64,000 bases of DNA from Bettongia penicillata ogilbyi. Taxonomy: Eukaryota > Chordata > Mammalia > Diprotodontia > Potoroidae. Made by a program: the position numbers and the translations under genes. The stretch covers positions 9,558,825 to 9,622,824 of the forward strand of contig JAJHZJ010000311.1 of assembly GCA_023548195.1 (NCBI GenBank), read 5' to 3'. The notes beneath the pieces were generated by a model. That model had not been told where the DNA came from, did no database searches, and saw nothing but the letters and a program-made list of their open reading frames with translations. Of the stretch, positions 54,035 through 64,000 are shown piece after piece; the stretch's first letter is position 1; each line of letters starts with the position of its first letter.

Positions 54035-54830
54035 ATATACGAAAAATGTTCTGAGATAATTATGCTAGCTTTTCAGCCTAAATACCTTGGAATTTGCAAA
54101 GACAGCTCATAGACAAAAGGGACACCACTAAAATTCACTGCAATAGATTTCTCCATTCGCAGTGACAGGAACATCTCTCTCAATATTACTTAGCTAATGA
54201 AGGAATAGATCTGCTGTGAAGTTCCTAGGAGGCTCATTTTCTTGAGTACAGTAGTAAAAGTTAGCTGATGAATGACCTCAACTGCTTAATGTTTCTACTT
54301 ATAACTTCTGAGCAGCAAGGCGTATCTAGGAGAGTGCTGAAGGAGTTATCCTCAGGAGGCCCCCGTGTCCTTGTAGGGTGTCAGAGTCAATGAGCCAGGT
54401 TTATTTCAAATGGCTCCTTAAATGAACATTTATTTTGTGCCAGTAACACGTTTTTGATTAACATCTCCTTTTGACTAATTTGCTTCCCAAAACAGCCCAA
54501 TAAAGGACTCGTTTAAAACATAATTAAAAGCATGTTATTGCTAGTAGTTAATACTGATTAAAACAGGCATTAAGACAATTATCGTGGAAGGAAAGTAAGC
54601 ACCCCGTAGTTAGTATAGAATCCGTCCTTCCAGTTTTTATGCATTGCATACAGGAATGGCTGCTTGCCAGACTGGAGGAAGGCCTTATTCTTTATGCAAT
54701 CATATCAAAATATGTTCCCAGTTTTTTTATGAATGGACAGGACCTTAAACGTGCGGTTTATTGATTTTTCCTTCTAGAGAGTATTCATTATTTTAGCAAG
54801 GTAAAGCTTTTTTTTCTTTTAAGCTGGCCG
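54035..54830. other. Candidate conserved non-coding element(s)
   Basis: Nearly 800 bp lack any transposon or simple repeat. They are rich in motif-like TAAT/ATTA and T(A/T)ATGCAAAT-like strings: 'ctagcttttcagcctaaata', 'tgactaatttgcttcccaaa', 'gcatgttattgctagtagtt', 'acaattatcgtggaaggaaa', 'cttattctttatgcaatcat' and 'accttaaacgtgcggtttat'. Such isolated, complex AT-rich islands in gene deserts are often developmental enhancers in vertebrates. This is inference from composition only. No reading frame is maintained. Confidence 0.35.
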
Positions 54831-55905
54831 GGCAGTTTTCCACTATATGGCAGTTAAGTTCAGATATTCTCTTATATTAATGGACTTCAAGGACTCTTTC
54901 CATCCTCTTCCAGATCATGATGCTCTCTCCTTCAGAGCTTTCATCTAGATCAAACATGATGGCTGCTTTTTTGCTATTATTTAATATATTCCCTCAGTTC
55001 ATTTGTTTTCATCCAACTCTTGTTTACATCCTATTATGTGGAACGTGAAAGATAAATAAGCTCATAAATGTTTTGTTTGCCTCTTTTAAGCAAATGCACC
55101 TTTCTAAGCACTGATACTTTAGCAATTAATATTATATGAAACTGGAAAAATTAAAAGAGGTTTCTGACAATTGTGTTATGTGTAATGGCACAGTTATATG
55201 GTATATAAAGGTGATGAGTTAAATGAAATATATTTTAATACAGTAAAATATGTAAAATGACTAATTTAAGACTAATGGACAAAAAAACAATTCTTCTGGA
55301 TGAAAGTGGAAAAAAGTTGTCATTTTTTCCTTCCAGAGTGATTCGGAATAAAAGAAGGAAAGAAGTAGGCATAACTAAAACACTGGAAAATTCATGGAAG
55401 AATGCAGAAGCAAGTTCAGTGTAACAGACATGAGGACAATTTTAGAATGACTGTGATTCATTTGCTACATTCTTAGAAAACAATATAGCAAGCTACTTTA
55501 ATAGGTATTGATACTTTCGTATAACGCCTTCTCCCCCAATATTCTCCTTTAAATATGGAAATGTCCATGTTTGCTGAAATTTCTAAGATTCATAATAATA
55601 AAAAAAATCAAAAATAGATTTTTTCTTCTGATCATTTCATGAACAATAACAAACCCTTCATGCACCCCCAGTTTCACTAACATTCAAAGAAAAAGTACTG
55701 TAAATTCTATTAACTCCGAAGTTACCACTTAACTATAATTGGCTATAATAAACTGCCTTGAGAGAATACAGCTAAAAAGTCACCTCAAAATATAAACTAG
55801 GAAAAGGTACAGGAACAAAGCTACAATAACGTGGGCTTTTTTTCCACTTGTTTAATATTTCCATTTTCCCGTAGCAACCTCTGGTTAATCTTAGAAAGAG
55901 ATGTT
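54831..55905. other. Low-repeat AT-rich DNA
   Basis: About 1 kb without recognised transposons or genes. It may extend the low-repeat island to the left. Confidence 0.4.
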
Positions 55906-55932
55906 ACTAACTAATTGAGTTCACGAAGTACG

Positions 55933-55956
55933 CGTGCGTATGTATGTATGTATGTA

Positions 55957-55994
<38 letters not shown>
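55933..55994. repeat. (GTAT)n(GT)n microsatellite
   Basis: About six GTAT units followed by about seventeen GT units, preceded by 'acgcgtgc'. Confidence 0.95.
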
Positions 55995-55995
<1 letters not shown>

Positions 55996-56639
55996 CAGGG
56001 AGATGGTTATTCTTCCATGTCATAATTTAAAAAAAGTCCATGGTCAATCTTTCCCTCTTTGGCCAGATTTTCAAACTTTGGATGATTGATTTTTGTGAAA
56101 ATTCATTATCTACTTTTTCTTGAGTTGGGACTGGAAGAAGATCAGTGAGGAATAAATGGCTATTTCTTGAAGAAAGGAAGTGTTTATAAAAGTCATATAG
56201 TTTAAAATATACACACAAATATGTTCCATTATGTCAGTTAATTAAAGAGAAGTATTACCATGACATGAGCTCATGTATTTATTACTAAGATCCACAAGGA
56301 AAAGAAAGGTAAAGAGATGGTAATTGAGAAAGTAGTACTGTGGGTGAGAAATATCATTGAACCGAGTCACTAGACTTAAGTTCTGGATCCCATTTTGCTA
56401 CTAACTAAATGAGGGGCTATTGGGTAAGTTACTTTATCCCTTTAGGCATAAGTTTACTTATTAAATGTTGTATTAGATAATCTCTGTAGTCCCTTCCATT
56501 TCTGAGTATATGGTGTTCCTGCTTCAAATATTTTTGCTTGTTTTGTAATACCCAAAGGACAGTCTCTACCCTGCCATTAATTCTGAAAAGACTTATTAGT
56601 CCAGTTTTATTATTTTAAGTCATAACCATAGGTAGGAAA
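55995..56639. other. Unassigned DNA with one MIR-like element
   Basis: 56355-56520 ('gaaccgagtcactagactta', 'aagttactttatccctttag', 'tctgtagtcccttccatttc') follows the MIR-type pattern. The rest is not recognised. Confidence 0.45.
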
Positions 56640-56830
56640 AGGCAAGAGTTGGCATCAATAGATATTGGAGCACCATCTTTGAATACAGGGATGGCTTCAT
56701 CACTTCATTTCCCAAAGGGTCTGTACAAAATTGATTTGCTTCTTAAGGGAGATATTCAAATCCTCATATATAGAAAATAGTGTATACCTTTTGATTTTAC
56801 TATCATTTACAACTATTGTTGATCATTTAG
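56640..56830 (+). repeat. Unclassified repeat, copy A
   Basis: The segment contains 'gatattggagcaccatcttt', 'cttcatttcccaaagggtct', 'aaaattgatttgcttcttaa' and 'taccttttgattttactatc'. The same blocks in the same order occur at about 58432-58630. I know no repeat family with this sequence. Confidence 0.6.
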
Positions 56831-57319
56831 TCATTTAATATGATATTTATTTTTATCAAATATAGTTGGTTTTCAATAGAAAATTCATTTTCTGAAATAT
56901 ATTAAATTTAGATGGATAGATTATTCTAGCAGTCAATTTCTTTTTTTTCCACACTGGGTGAACAATATCTAGACTCTCAGATACATTTAAGATCCTGAAA
57001 GAGATTTATCTAATAATACCCTAGTGGCATTAAAAAAAGTGGCCATAGGATAATCTGTTTCCAACTTGTACCTAATATAATCTGGGCTTTTTTTTTTAAA
57101 TACTTAGTGAAGATATTTAATACTTAAAAAAGTAGAAAGACCTGTAATGGCAAAAGTTAACTAATATGATATGCTTGTAACTCATTTTAGAACATTACTT
57201 CAAGTAGGGCCTCATTTTCTCATCTGTAAAATGCAGACAGGTGGATCATTTGAGATGTTTCCTTATTCATCTTGTAAATGACATGTTTATCAGAGAAACT
57301 TTATAAGGCAATTTTTCCT
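56831..57319. other. AT-rich unassigned DNA
   Basis: A MIR-core-like string 'cattttctcatctgtaaaat' sits at 57213. Otherwise nothing is recognised. Confidence 0.4.
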
Positions 57320-57535
57320 AGTTAATTCTCTCCTTTCTACTTTTAATTGTATTATCTATTTGTACAAAAACTGTTTAATTTCATGTAGTCAAAATTGTAC
57401 ATTTTATCTTCTGTGATCTCCCTCCCTCCAATCTAAAGTTCCAAAAGTAATTTCTTTTATCTTCCGTTAAATTGCTTGATGTGATCTTTTCTGTTGAAAT
57501 CATGTATCCATTTGGAGAATATCTTAGTATATGGC
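57320..57535 (-). repeat. L1 ORF2 segment, inverted relative to its neighbour
   Basis: The plus strand is the reverse complement of L1 ORF2 ('tctgtgatctccctccctcc', 'tcatgtatccatttggagaa', 'tatcttagtatatggc'). In ORF2 this lies upstream of the region found in the next feature. Confidence 0.75.
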
Positions 57536-57790
57536 ATCCAATCATTCTGGAAAGCAATTAGGAACAATCCTCAAAAGTCACTAAACTATGCATATCCTTG
57601 GATCCAGAGCTACTATTACTAGGCCTATGCCTTGAAAGAGATTAAAGAAAAAGGAATAAAAGCTGTCAAATGGGTACAAAAGTATTTGTTACAGCTTTTT
57701 TTGTTTGTTTTTGTAGTTGCAAAGAACAAGAAATGAGAAATTAATGGGTGCCAATCAGTTCAGAAATGGCTATACAAATTATGGTAGGTT
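57536..57790 (+). repeat. L1 ORF2 C-terminal segment
   Basis: 'ccaatcattctggaaagcaa', 'gggtacaaaagtatttgtta' and 'tcagttcagaaatggctata' match the L1 ORF2 end in sense orientation. It directly abuts the inverted upstream segment. The copy ends without a 3' UTR, so it is probably broken on its right. Confidence 0.75.
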
Positions 57791-58394
57791 ACAATTCCAC
57801 TGTGTGTCTATATATATGTGCATGTTTAGCTACTATTATCCTAACTGCATATATAATATATATTCAAAATATTAAATATTTCAATGGATCTGTGATCATA
57901 TTGATCTAAATATAAAATATAACATTTTTTGGGAGATGTGGGAGACAATATCCATGAACATTGTGCACACGTCTGGTTTTCTACTAAGCATTATATAACA
58001 CAATATTTAATTCGTGAGAAAAAACTGGTGCATATTTCATTTTTTTAAAATACTGAACTTTTAATAATCAACCCATTAAGTGAGTACATCTCTATACATT
58101 TTTGGACAGAAGGAGAGAATATTACATGAAATGACAAATCACAGACATATTACAAATGTAATATGTTTATATGTATATATATAATATATACAGAGATATA
58201 TTATATATGTTATATCCATATAACTATGTGAACATATGTGTACACATATAAACATAAATATGATTGTACCCATACACACATCATCAATAGAGAAGGTGAA
58301 CCAACCTAGTTAGAAACAGCACAGAAGGAATTCTAAGAGAGCTAGAGCAGGCAATGTGTGTCAGATAGGTAGAAACACTGCTGGAATTGAGGGA
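57791..58394. other. AT-rich unassigned DNA with TATA/TGTA runs
   Basis: Low-complexity TATATG/ATATA runs at 58150-58260. No gene. Confidence 0.45.
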
Positions 58395-58635
58395 AATGAA
58401 TTTTTTTCCCAGCCATAATCGTATGTAGAAGAAGAGAGCAGTAATCACCAAGGGATATTGGAGCACTATCTTTGAATGTAACAGACAATGATTTTACTAC
58501 TTCTGTTCCCAAAGTATCAGCAGAAAGTTGATTTGCTTCTCAAAGGATGTGTTCAAATCCATAGATAGTATTCAAATCCTCAAAATGGAAGTTACTTTTT
58601 GATTTTATAATTATTTGCCAATTATCTCTCCTCTG
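58395..58635 (+). repeat. Unclassified repeat, copy B
   Basis: 'gatattggagcactatcttt', 'ctgttcccaaagtatcagca', 'aagttgatttgcttctcaaa', 'tttttgattttataattatt' follow copy A (56640) in the same order, at an estimated 70-75 percent identity with a small insertion here. The 60-codon minus-strand frame overlapping it has no known domain. Confidence 0.6.
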
Positions 58636-59109
58636 ATCATCATCTTAAAAGCAACTTTCCTCTGACCTGAGCGGAAAGGTTTAGTACCTAGTATGGAACA
58701 CCGGGAATTGCAATGTTCCCCAGATCACTAACACTATGGCCAGCCCTACTCCCATAACTATCATTTAGGGAGCTATCTCTTAGAATGAAGAATCACTGCC
58801 ACCAGCTACAGTAACCCACAATCAACTACTGCTGACATTCAGATAAGTCCAAGAACCTCAGCAGTAGAAGTGTTTTTCAGACTACCTACCCTATTACTAG
58901 CCATAAAGATACCCTGTCCTTGTAAATCTATTCCTCAGGAGCCATAACTGCTGAGACCCTAGAAAAGAAAGTTCTCATCACCAAGGTCTTTGATATTATC
59001 AGATGACTCTACATTGGAAATAGATAAGATTTTGTTAGTGGAAATGACACTAAAATTATGTACTGACATTGGCACAACCGTTGGACTCTCAGGATCATGG
59101 GACTTTCCC
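58636..59109. other. Unassigned DNA
   Basis: A higher-complexity stretch ('ctctgacctgagcggaaagg', 'gtatggaacaccgggaattg') with no identified repeat family and no frame. Confidence 0.35.
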
Positions 59110-59228
59110 AACTGACTCCTCTGTATTGTCTTCTATTACAATATGAGCTCCTTGGGAGCATAGACTATGTTGTTTTCTATTTTATCTCCATTGCTTTGCA
59201 CACGGTAAACATTTGATTAGTGATTGTA
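59110..59228 (+). repeat. L2-like LINE 3' end
   Basis: 'tatgagctccttgggagcat', 'ctattttatctccattgctt', 'tgcacacggtaaacatttga' follow the L2 terminal pattern. Confidence 0.6.
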
Positions 59229-59609
59229 TTCATTCTTTGCAACTATAGTATTGGAAAGTAGATCTCACATAAAAGAACATTTTTGGAGAATGACCAAAAG
59301 TAGAAGAGGGAGCAGGCTGTATTGGAGAGACAGATGAACTTGGGATCCAAGGGATTCTAAGGGTTCAAGTTTTTCCTTTGATATATATGAAACATATAAC
59401 TCCTGGAAAATAAAATAATATATCATTGTGCTAGCTAGCACTATGCAAGTTCTATAAACTATGGATTTGCATTGGTGGAATGAGTCCTTGAATAGCAAAC
59501 TCTGATAAATCACAAGTCCATGTCAAATAAACATCTAAAAAAAAATAAAAAGAAAGATAAATAAATAACCAATCCCCTCTCCCTTGCTCAAAGTATATAT
59601 TGTTACTGA
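59229..59609. other. Unassigned non-coding DNA
   Basis: No recognised family. An A-rich run lies at 59537-59570. Confidence 0.4.
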
Positions 59610-59775
59610 AAGCTGAACTTTGGTGAAAAATTAGCAAATGTGTGCCACTCACTACCTGCGTTACTTTGGGCAAATTACTTAATGTCCTTGGGCCTCAGTT
59701 GTCTGTAAAGTAAAGGGGCTGGAGAAATTGACCTTTGAAGTGCCAGCCAGCTATAGAGCTATGACCCCTATGTTT
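59610..59775 (+). repeat. MIR-family SINE
   Basis: 'gtgccactcactacctgcgt', 'ttgggcaaattacttaatgt', 'gggcctcagttgtctgtaaa' and 'gccagctatagagctatgac' match the MIR type. Confidence 0.75.
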
Positions 59776-61139
59776 CTATTTAGAATCTCATTCCTAGTTT
59801 TATTTATATAATTAAGGTCAGATTCTTTCCTTAAATTGAATTGAAATCCCTTGATATTTGTTCATCCTTTGTCCTTGGTAAAGAATGAAAACTTTAAAAT
59901 TCAAATATACTTTTGAAATCTAAATACAGTTTCATCTCTTAATAGACTATAATCCAGTAGGAGGACACATATAAAATAAGCAATTGGTTTTGGTCTTCTT
60001 CAAAGGCTATAATTAAGGAATTTGTCTTACTTGGGGCATTAGCCATAATTTGATCATCAGCCTTAATAAGCACACTTTCTCTATGAGGACTTGTAGAAGG
60101 AGAGTTTTTATTGTGATTATAATTATGATGGGTTTTGTTGTTATAATATAGCTTATTTTTTTATATCAGTTGAACAATACACTTAAGTCTTTTTTCTCCA
60201 TCTGCATGGAAATTCTTCCTAGATCCATGAAGTCTAAGTAGGCAGTTACTTACTGACCTCCTTCAAAAACAAACAGATGATTTCCAGTTAGAAAGGAACA
60301 GACATTTGGCAGGAGGGAATGATTCTAAGGACCCACGTATGGTTTGAAGGAAGAAAAGTGAAGGAAACAAAATGAGCTGAAATGATTCAGATGTCAAAAT
60401 GGAAATTTCTTCCAAAACAAAGATTTATTAAACTGACAATATCTTGCCAGTATATTACTGTGGGGGCATGAAATGATATGTTTTGGGGGAATCACCAGAG
60501 AAAAAGTGGTTGAAAAAATTCTAAACAGCAGACAGAATGCCTTATTCAGAACTTTATATTTTCTGGCTTTTGTTGTAATGTCATGATCTTAATGGCATGT
60601 GTATATGCACACACATGCGCACACACATGTACATGTGCACATATGAACACATGTGTGTGCACATATATGTGTATGGATATAAACATTTTCAGTCTCATTT
60701 ATCTTTAAAAAGTTTGTGTAATATAAAATTCAATTATTGATCTTCCTCAAGTAAGATCTAAAGTTATCTACAAGCAAATAAGAATCATTCCTGGGTATTT
60801 TTCTGTTTATTTCATATTTTGATTTATATATGATGATGTAAAATATCCTTCAGGAGTAACTGCCTTAAGTCCAAGGCAATTCTGCTTTATCAGTGAAAGG
60901 CCTAGTGCCATGAATAAAAAATAGTGCTATGCAAAGGAGTCACAGAGATTCAATTGTACTCATAGTATCTTCTGCAATAGACAGTAGGATTTTCATATTA
61001 AATAAATATTTGACAATTTTGAAATTGATGGAACACATAGTAAGTACATTTCAGTTTTAGAATTCACTTTCTGATTCTTCTAGATAATCTTAAAAAAAAC
61101 ATAACTATTTTGTTTGTTTGCTTTTATCCTAGTCCTGAT
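59776..61139. other. Low-repeat DNA with a CA/TG microsatellite
   Basis: No transposon was recognised. A compound CA/TG and ACATGTG stretch at 60597-60674 contains short palindromes (such as acatgt, gtgcac). Confidence 0.45.
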
Positions 61140-61275
61140 GGGAAGCAAAACATAGTAGACATAGTGCTGGACTTGTTTTAGAAACAATTGGGTTCAAATG
61201 CCACCTCTATAATTTATTATCTGTGTGACCCTGGAAAAGTCATTTAAGCTATCTTTCTCAAGCACCTCTGTAGAA
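61140..61275 (+). repeat. MIR/SINE fragment
   Basis: 'gacatagtgctggacttgtt', 'ttgggttcaaatgccacctc', 'atctgtgtgaccctggaaaa' and 'gtcatttaagctatctttct' match the tRNA-like/MIR head and core. Confidence 0.7.
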
Positions 61276-62564
61276 TTCATCTTGTAGGTCAGATTTGTTT
61301 GGGGATTTAGATTGATAGAAGGGGAGATATCATGCTTGGAGTTTCCCCATGTTGAAGAAATCCTAGATCCTTTTGTATCTAAATATTCTAATCCTAGAAA
61401 CCTAGGATCCTAGCCCATGGATCTTTTCCAGTATTGGAAATCAGAGTTCACAACAGAAAGTCTTTCAAAGTTTTCTTCCTAAGAAGACTATGAATGTTTT
61501 TGGATTGAGTCATTTGCTTTTTCATTTTTCCCTGACTTGTTATTTGTGTCTTTTGATGAGAGATGTGTGTGCGTGTGCTTAGCTCAAGAAAAGACTGAAT
61601 CTAAGAGCTTTTGAAACTGTAGACAAAGTCAGACCATAAGTATCCCATAATAAGAACAAAGAGGCCATTCCCTTTACACCAATCCACATGTAACTCGAAA
61701 CCAAATAACTGTGAAATAAATTGGCAACTGGCATATTGGTTCTTATGTGGTGCCAGCTATGGGGCCACTATAAACCAAACCTGGTATTTAATTACAAGGG
61801 AAAGCCAAAGAAGTGAAACTGAAATGAGCAGCAGACACCCTATTCTAAGTACCCTCTAATCACAGTTACTTAGGTTGGGATTCAGATAAAAGCAAGCAAA
61901 GGTATTTTCTGACCTCTTTCTCAATTCCTATTCTTTTACTTGAAGGAATGATTTCCTCGCATTTTTATATTGATAAGGCCCCAAACTGTTATTATTCAGT
62001 TACTTAGAAAGAGATGAAGCTGTTATTATTTGGAACAGAGAATCACAATGGTGGTTGTTGCTGGTGATGGCAGTATCAAAGTCAACTTTAATAATTAGTT
62101 TTAGAAAATTCCCATATCCTTAAGTCTTTAGATGAGTTTTCTGGCCTGGATAAGAGATAAGCTCTCATTCGATATAGTTGGCAAAGTCCAGATCAGAACA
62201 AGTTGTTTAATTTTCTGAGGCTCATTTTCTACACAATTTCTTTTTTATATCTGAGTCTACCTTCTATCTGGTGCTATGTAGCTACTAATTTTGCCTTCAC
62301 TGGACACTTTGCAAAATAAACCATGGGCGAGCAGCAAATGAAAAACCTTCAAGCTAACTTTAAGACAAATTCCATTGGAGACAGAGGGCAGAGATACCTC
62401 AATGTACTTTGCCTTGGGGTGAGGATGGAATCTTCCAGACAGTAACATTCTGATGTAGAAAAAAGCCGTAGGTGGGAGATAGAGGGTTGGGAGCAGAGCA
62501 GAGCAAGTGAGACAACTAGAAAGGAAGCCTACTTAAACTAATCATGCTTACTAACTACGACAGT
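61276..62564. other. Low-repeat DNA
   Basis: About 1.3 kb without recognised repeats. Short frames carry no known domain. Confidence 0.45.
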
Positions 62565-62770
62565 CAAAGTGGCAGAGTGGAGAGAGGCATTCTCAGAACC
62601 AGCTTTGAACCCTATCTCTGCCTCAAGCTTGCTGTGCTATCCTCAGCAAATCACTGAACTTCTCAGTGCCCTATAGATAAGTTTCTAAGACTATAAATCC
62701 CAGAGAAGTTGCTGACCTGCATTCCTCATCTGAGACCTCCATATACCAAAAATCATAGACCCAGGCTAAG
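62565..62770 (+). repeat. Marsupial core-type SINE with distinct tail
   Basis: 'agtggcagagtggagagagg', 'aaatcactgaacttctcagt' lead into a tail unlike MAR1 or WSINE1: 'tctaagactataaatcccag', 'agaagttgctgacctgcatt' and 'ccatataccaaaaatcatag'. I recall this tail from another marsupial SINE family but cannot name it with certainty. Confidence 0.65.
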
Positions 62771-63690
62771 CTCAATTGTTTTACATTGCTGAAAGAGTGT
62801 AAGTAATGTGACTGCCCTCTCAATATTGCTTCTCTGGCACAAAGTGCCATTTGCCAACTCGTGGTACAAATCTATCATGGAGATAGATGAATTCTTGGTT
62901 AGAAAAGTGGCATATAAGTTGCAGATAGCATTACTACTAAGATTTTGCTAAATGGATGCTCTGTTCACCAGCCTAATAGATGGTCTTTGAAAGTTGTTAT
63001 GTTCCTAAAATTCATCATAACATTGGCAATCTTATGATGGTTTTTGTGTAGTACAAAAAAAATCTATACTTCATGAGTCTTTTTTAAAATAAAACTGAGC
63101 AAGGTTAGCTCTCAGAAATCAAATAGATAGTCCATCACCAGGCTCATGCTCCATGCTTTGCCAATATTTGGTAGGCTCTGCCAGACCTTATACTTTACTG
63201 ATAAAGAGGAAAGAAACCAAAGCATGATGAAGCATCCGAAAATTACATTGGGGGTATTATTACTACTATATTGATTAAATATAGGTTACATTTTAAAATG
63301 AGATCCTTTTGAAAGGAAAAAAAACATGAATATATAACAGAACCATTTAAAAAATTTCTACCCACATATACTTCATGCTGAGGTTTAGGGAAATGAGGGA
63401 AGAGGGAAAGAAGCCTATGTTCAAATAGTATATTACTACTACTGTTAGTATTACTATCTCTCCTAAACTAAATATTACCATTTGCAGATGTTATTGTGTT
63501 GTATCAAACATTGATTCTGCTCCTAAATGATATTCATAATCACCCCAAAGTATTTTGCTTAAGTACCTGTCCAAAGAAAGCAATAAGGGCAACAGCAGCA
63601 GCAGCAGCAACAAAGTGAATGAAGATTACTTATTTCCTAGATTTCATTATGCAATTTAATAGTTGAATAGACAACCCATGGAGCTGTTTC
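62771..63690. other. Unassigned DNA
   Basis: No transposon or gene recognised. A (CAG)n of about five units lies at 63594-63609. Confidence 0.45.
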
Positions 63691-63699
63691 CACAGTATG

Positions 63700-63730
63700 T
63701 CTTTCTTTCTTCCTCCCTTCCTCCCTTTTC

Positions 63731-63822
<92 letters not shown>

Positions 63823-63870
63823 TTCTTTCTTTCTCTCTTTCTTTCTTTCTTTCCTTCTTTCTTTCTTCTC
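63700..63870. repeat. (TTTC)n microsatellite
   Basis: About 95 bases of uninterrupted TTTC units (63726-63820) sit within a longer T/C tract. The Ser-Phe-Leu frame over it is an artefact. Confidence 0.95.
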
Positions 63871-64000
63871 TCTTGATATATATCTTTATCTCTAAATCTC
63901 TATTTCTAAAGAGATATTTCTAAATATAAAGATAAATATCTACCTTTATCACTATCTCTAGGTCCAAATCATGTTGTGTGTCTATGTCTATGTTGATGCC

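Overview
The window looks like marsupial nuclear DNA, most likely from an Australasian (australidelphian) species. The evidence is entirely its transposon content. It carries tRNA-derived SINEs of the marsupial MAR1 type and three WSINE1-type SINEs, which from memory are characteristic of australidelphian marsupials. It also has marsupial-type L1 and HAL1-like LINEs, many L2 and L3/CR1 LINE fossils, MIR elements, and long tetranucleotide microsatellites. I found no intact cellular gene, no convincing multi-exon gene and no structural RNA gene. The window reads as a gene desert or large intron. Nearly all of the longer open frames are transposon remnants, microsatellite translations or chance.

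Layout. 1-5.7 kb: a TTCC microsatellite, L2 and MIR pieces, one WSINE1 and two MAR1 SINEs. 5.7-9.5 kb: a minus-strand L1 lacking most of ORF2, itself hit by a plus-strand L1 3' end and a SINE. 9.5-15.5 kb: unassigned DNA, then L2 3' ends, an L2 reverse-transcriptase remnant and a second WSINE1 with target-site duplications. 15.5-22 kb: a long L3/CR1 copy, a non-repetitive stretch near 18 kb and a 1.5 kb minus-strand L2. 22-28.5 kb: MIR and SINE pieces, a processed polyubiquitin (UBC-like) pseudogene, and a segment near 25.0 kb that recurs almost unchanged near 27.4 kb. 28.5-34.4 kb: one minus-strand L2 split first by an L1 whose 5' end is fused to its 3' end, and again by a shrunken LTR retroelement. 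34.9-38 kb: microsatellites and an old L1. 38.0-40.8 kb: a complete HAL1-like element (ORF1 but no ORF2) between 16-bp target-site duplications. 41.1-44.4 kb: a three-layer nest (L1 hit by L1 hit by WSINE1). 44.4-53.7 kb: L3/CR1, MIR, SINE, L2 and GATA/GACA satellite. 53.7-64 kb: mostly low-repeat DNA, including candidate conserved non-coding sequence at 54.0-54.8 kb, an unclassified direct-repeat pair at about 56.6 and 58.4 kb, an L1 with 5' inversion, and a terminal TTTC microsatellite.

The most distinctive theme is non-autonomous L1 derivatives that keep their 5' ends but have lost ORF2 or both ORFs, in at least three independent places. Nothing here looks like a new multi-gene system. All family assignments are from recognition of the sequence by eye, and boundaries are approximate unless a target-site duplication is stated.
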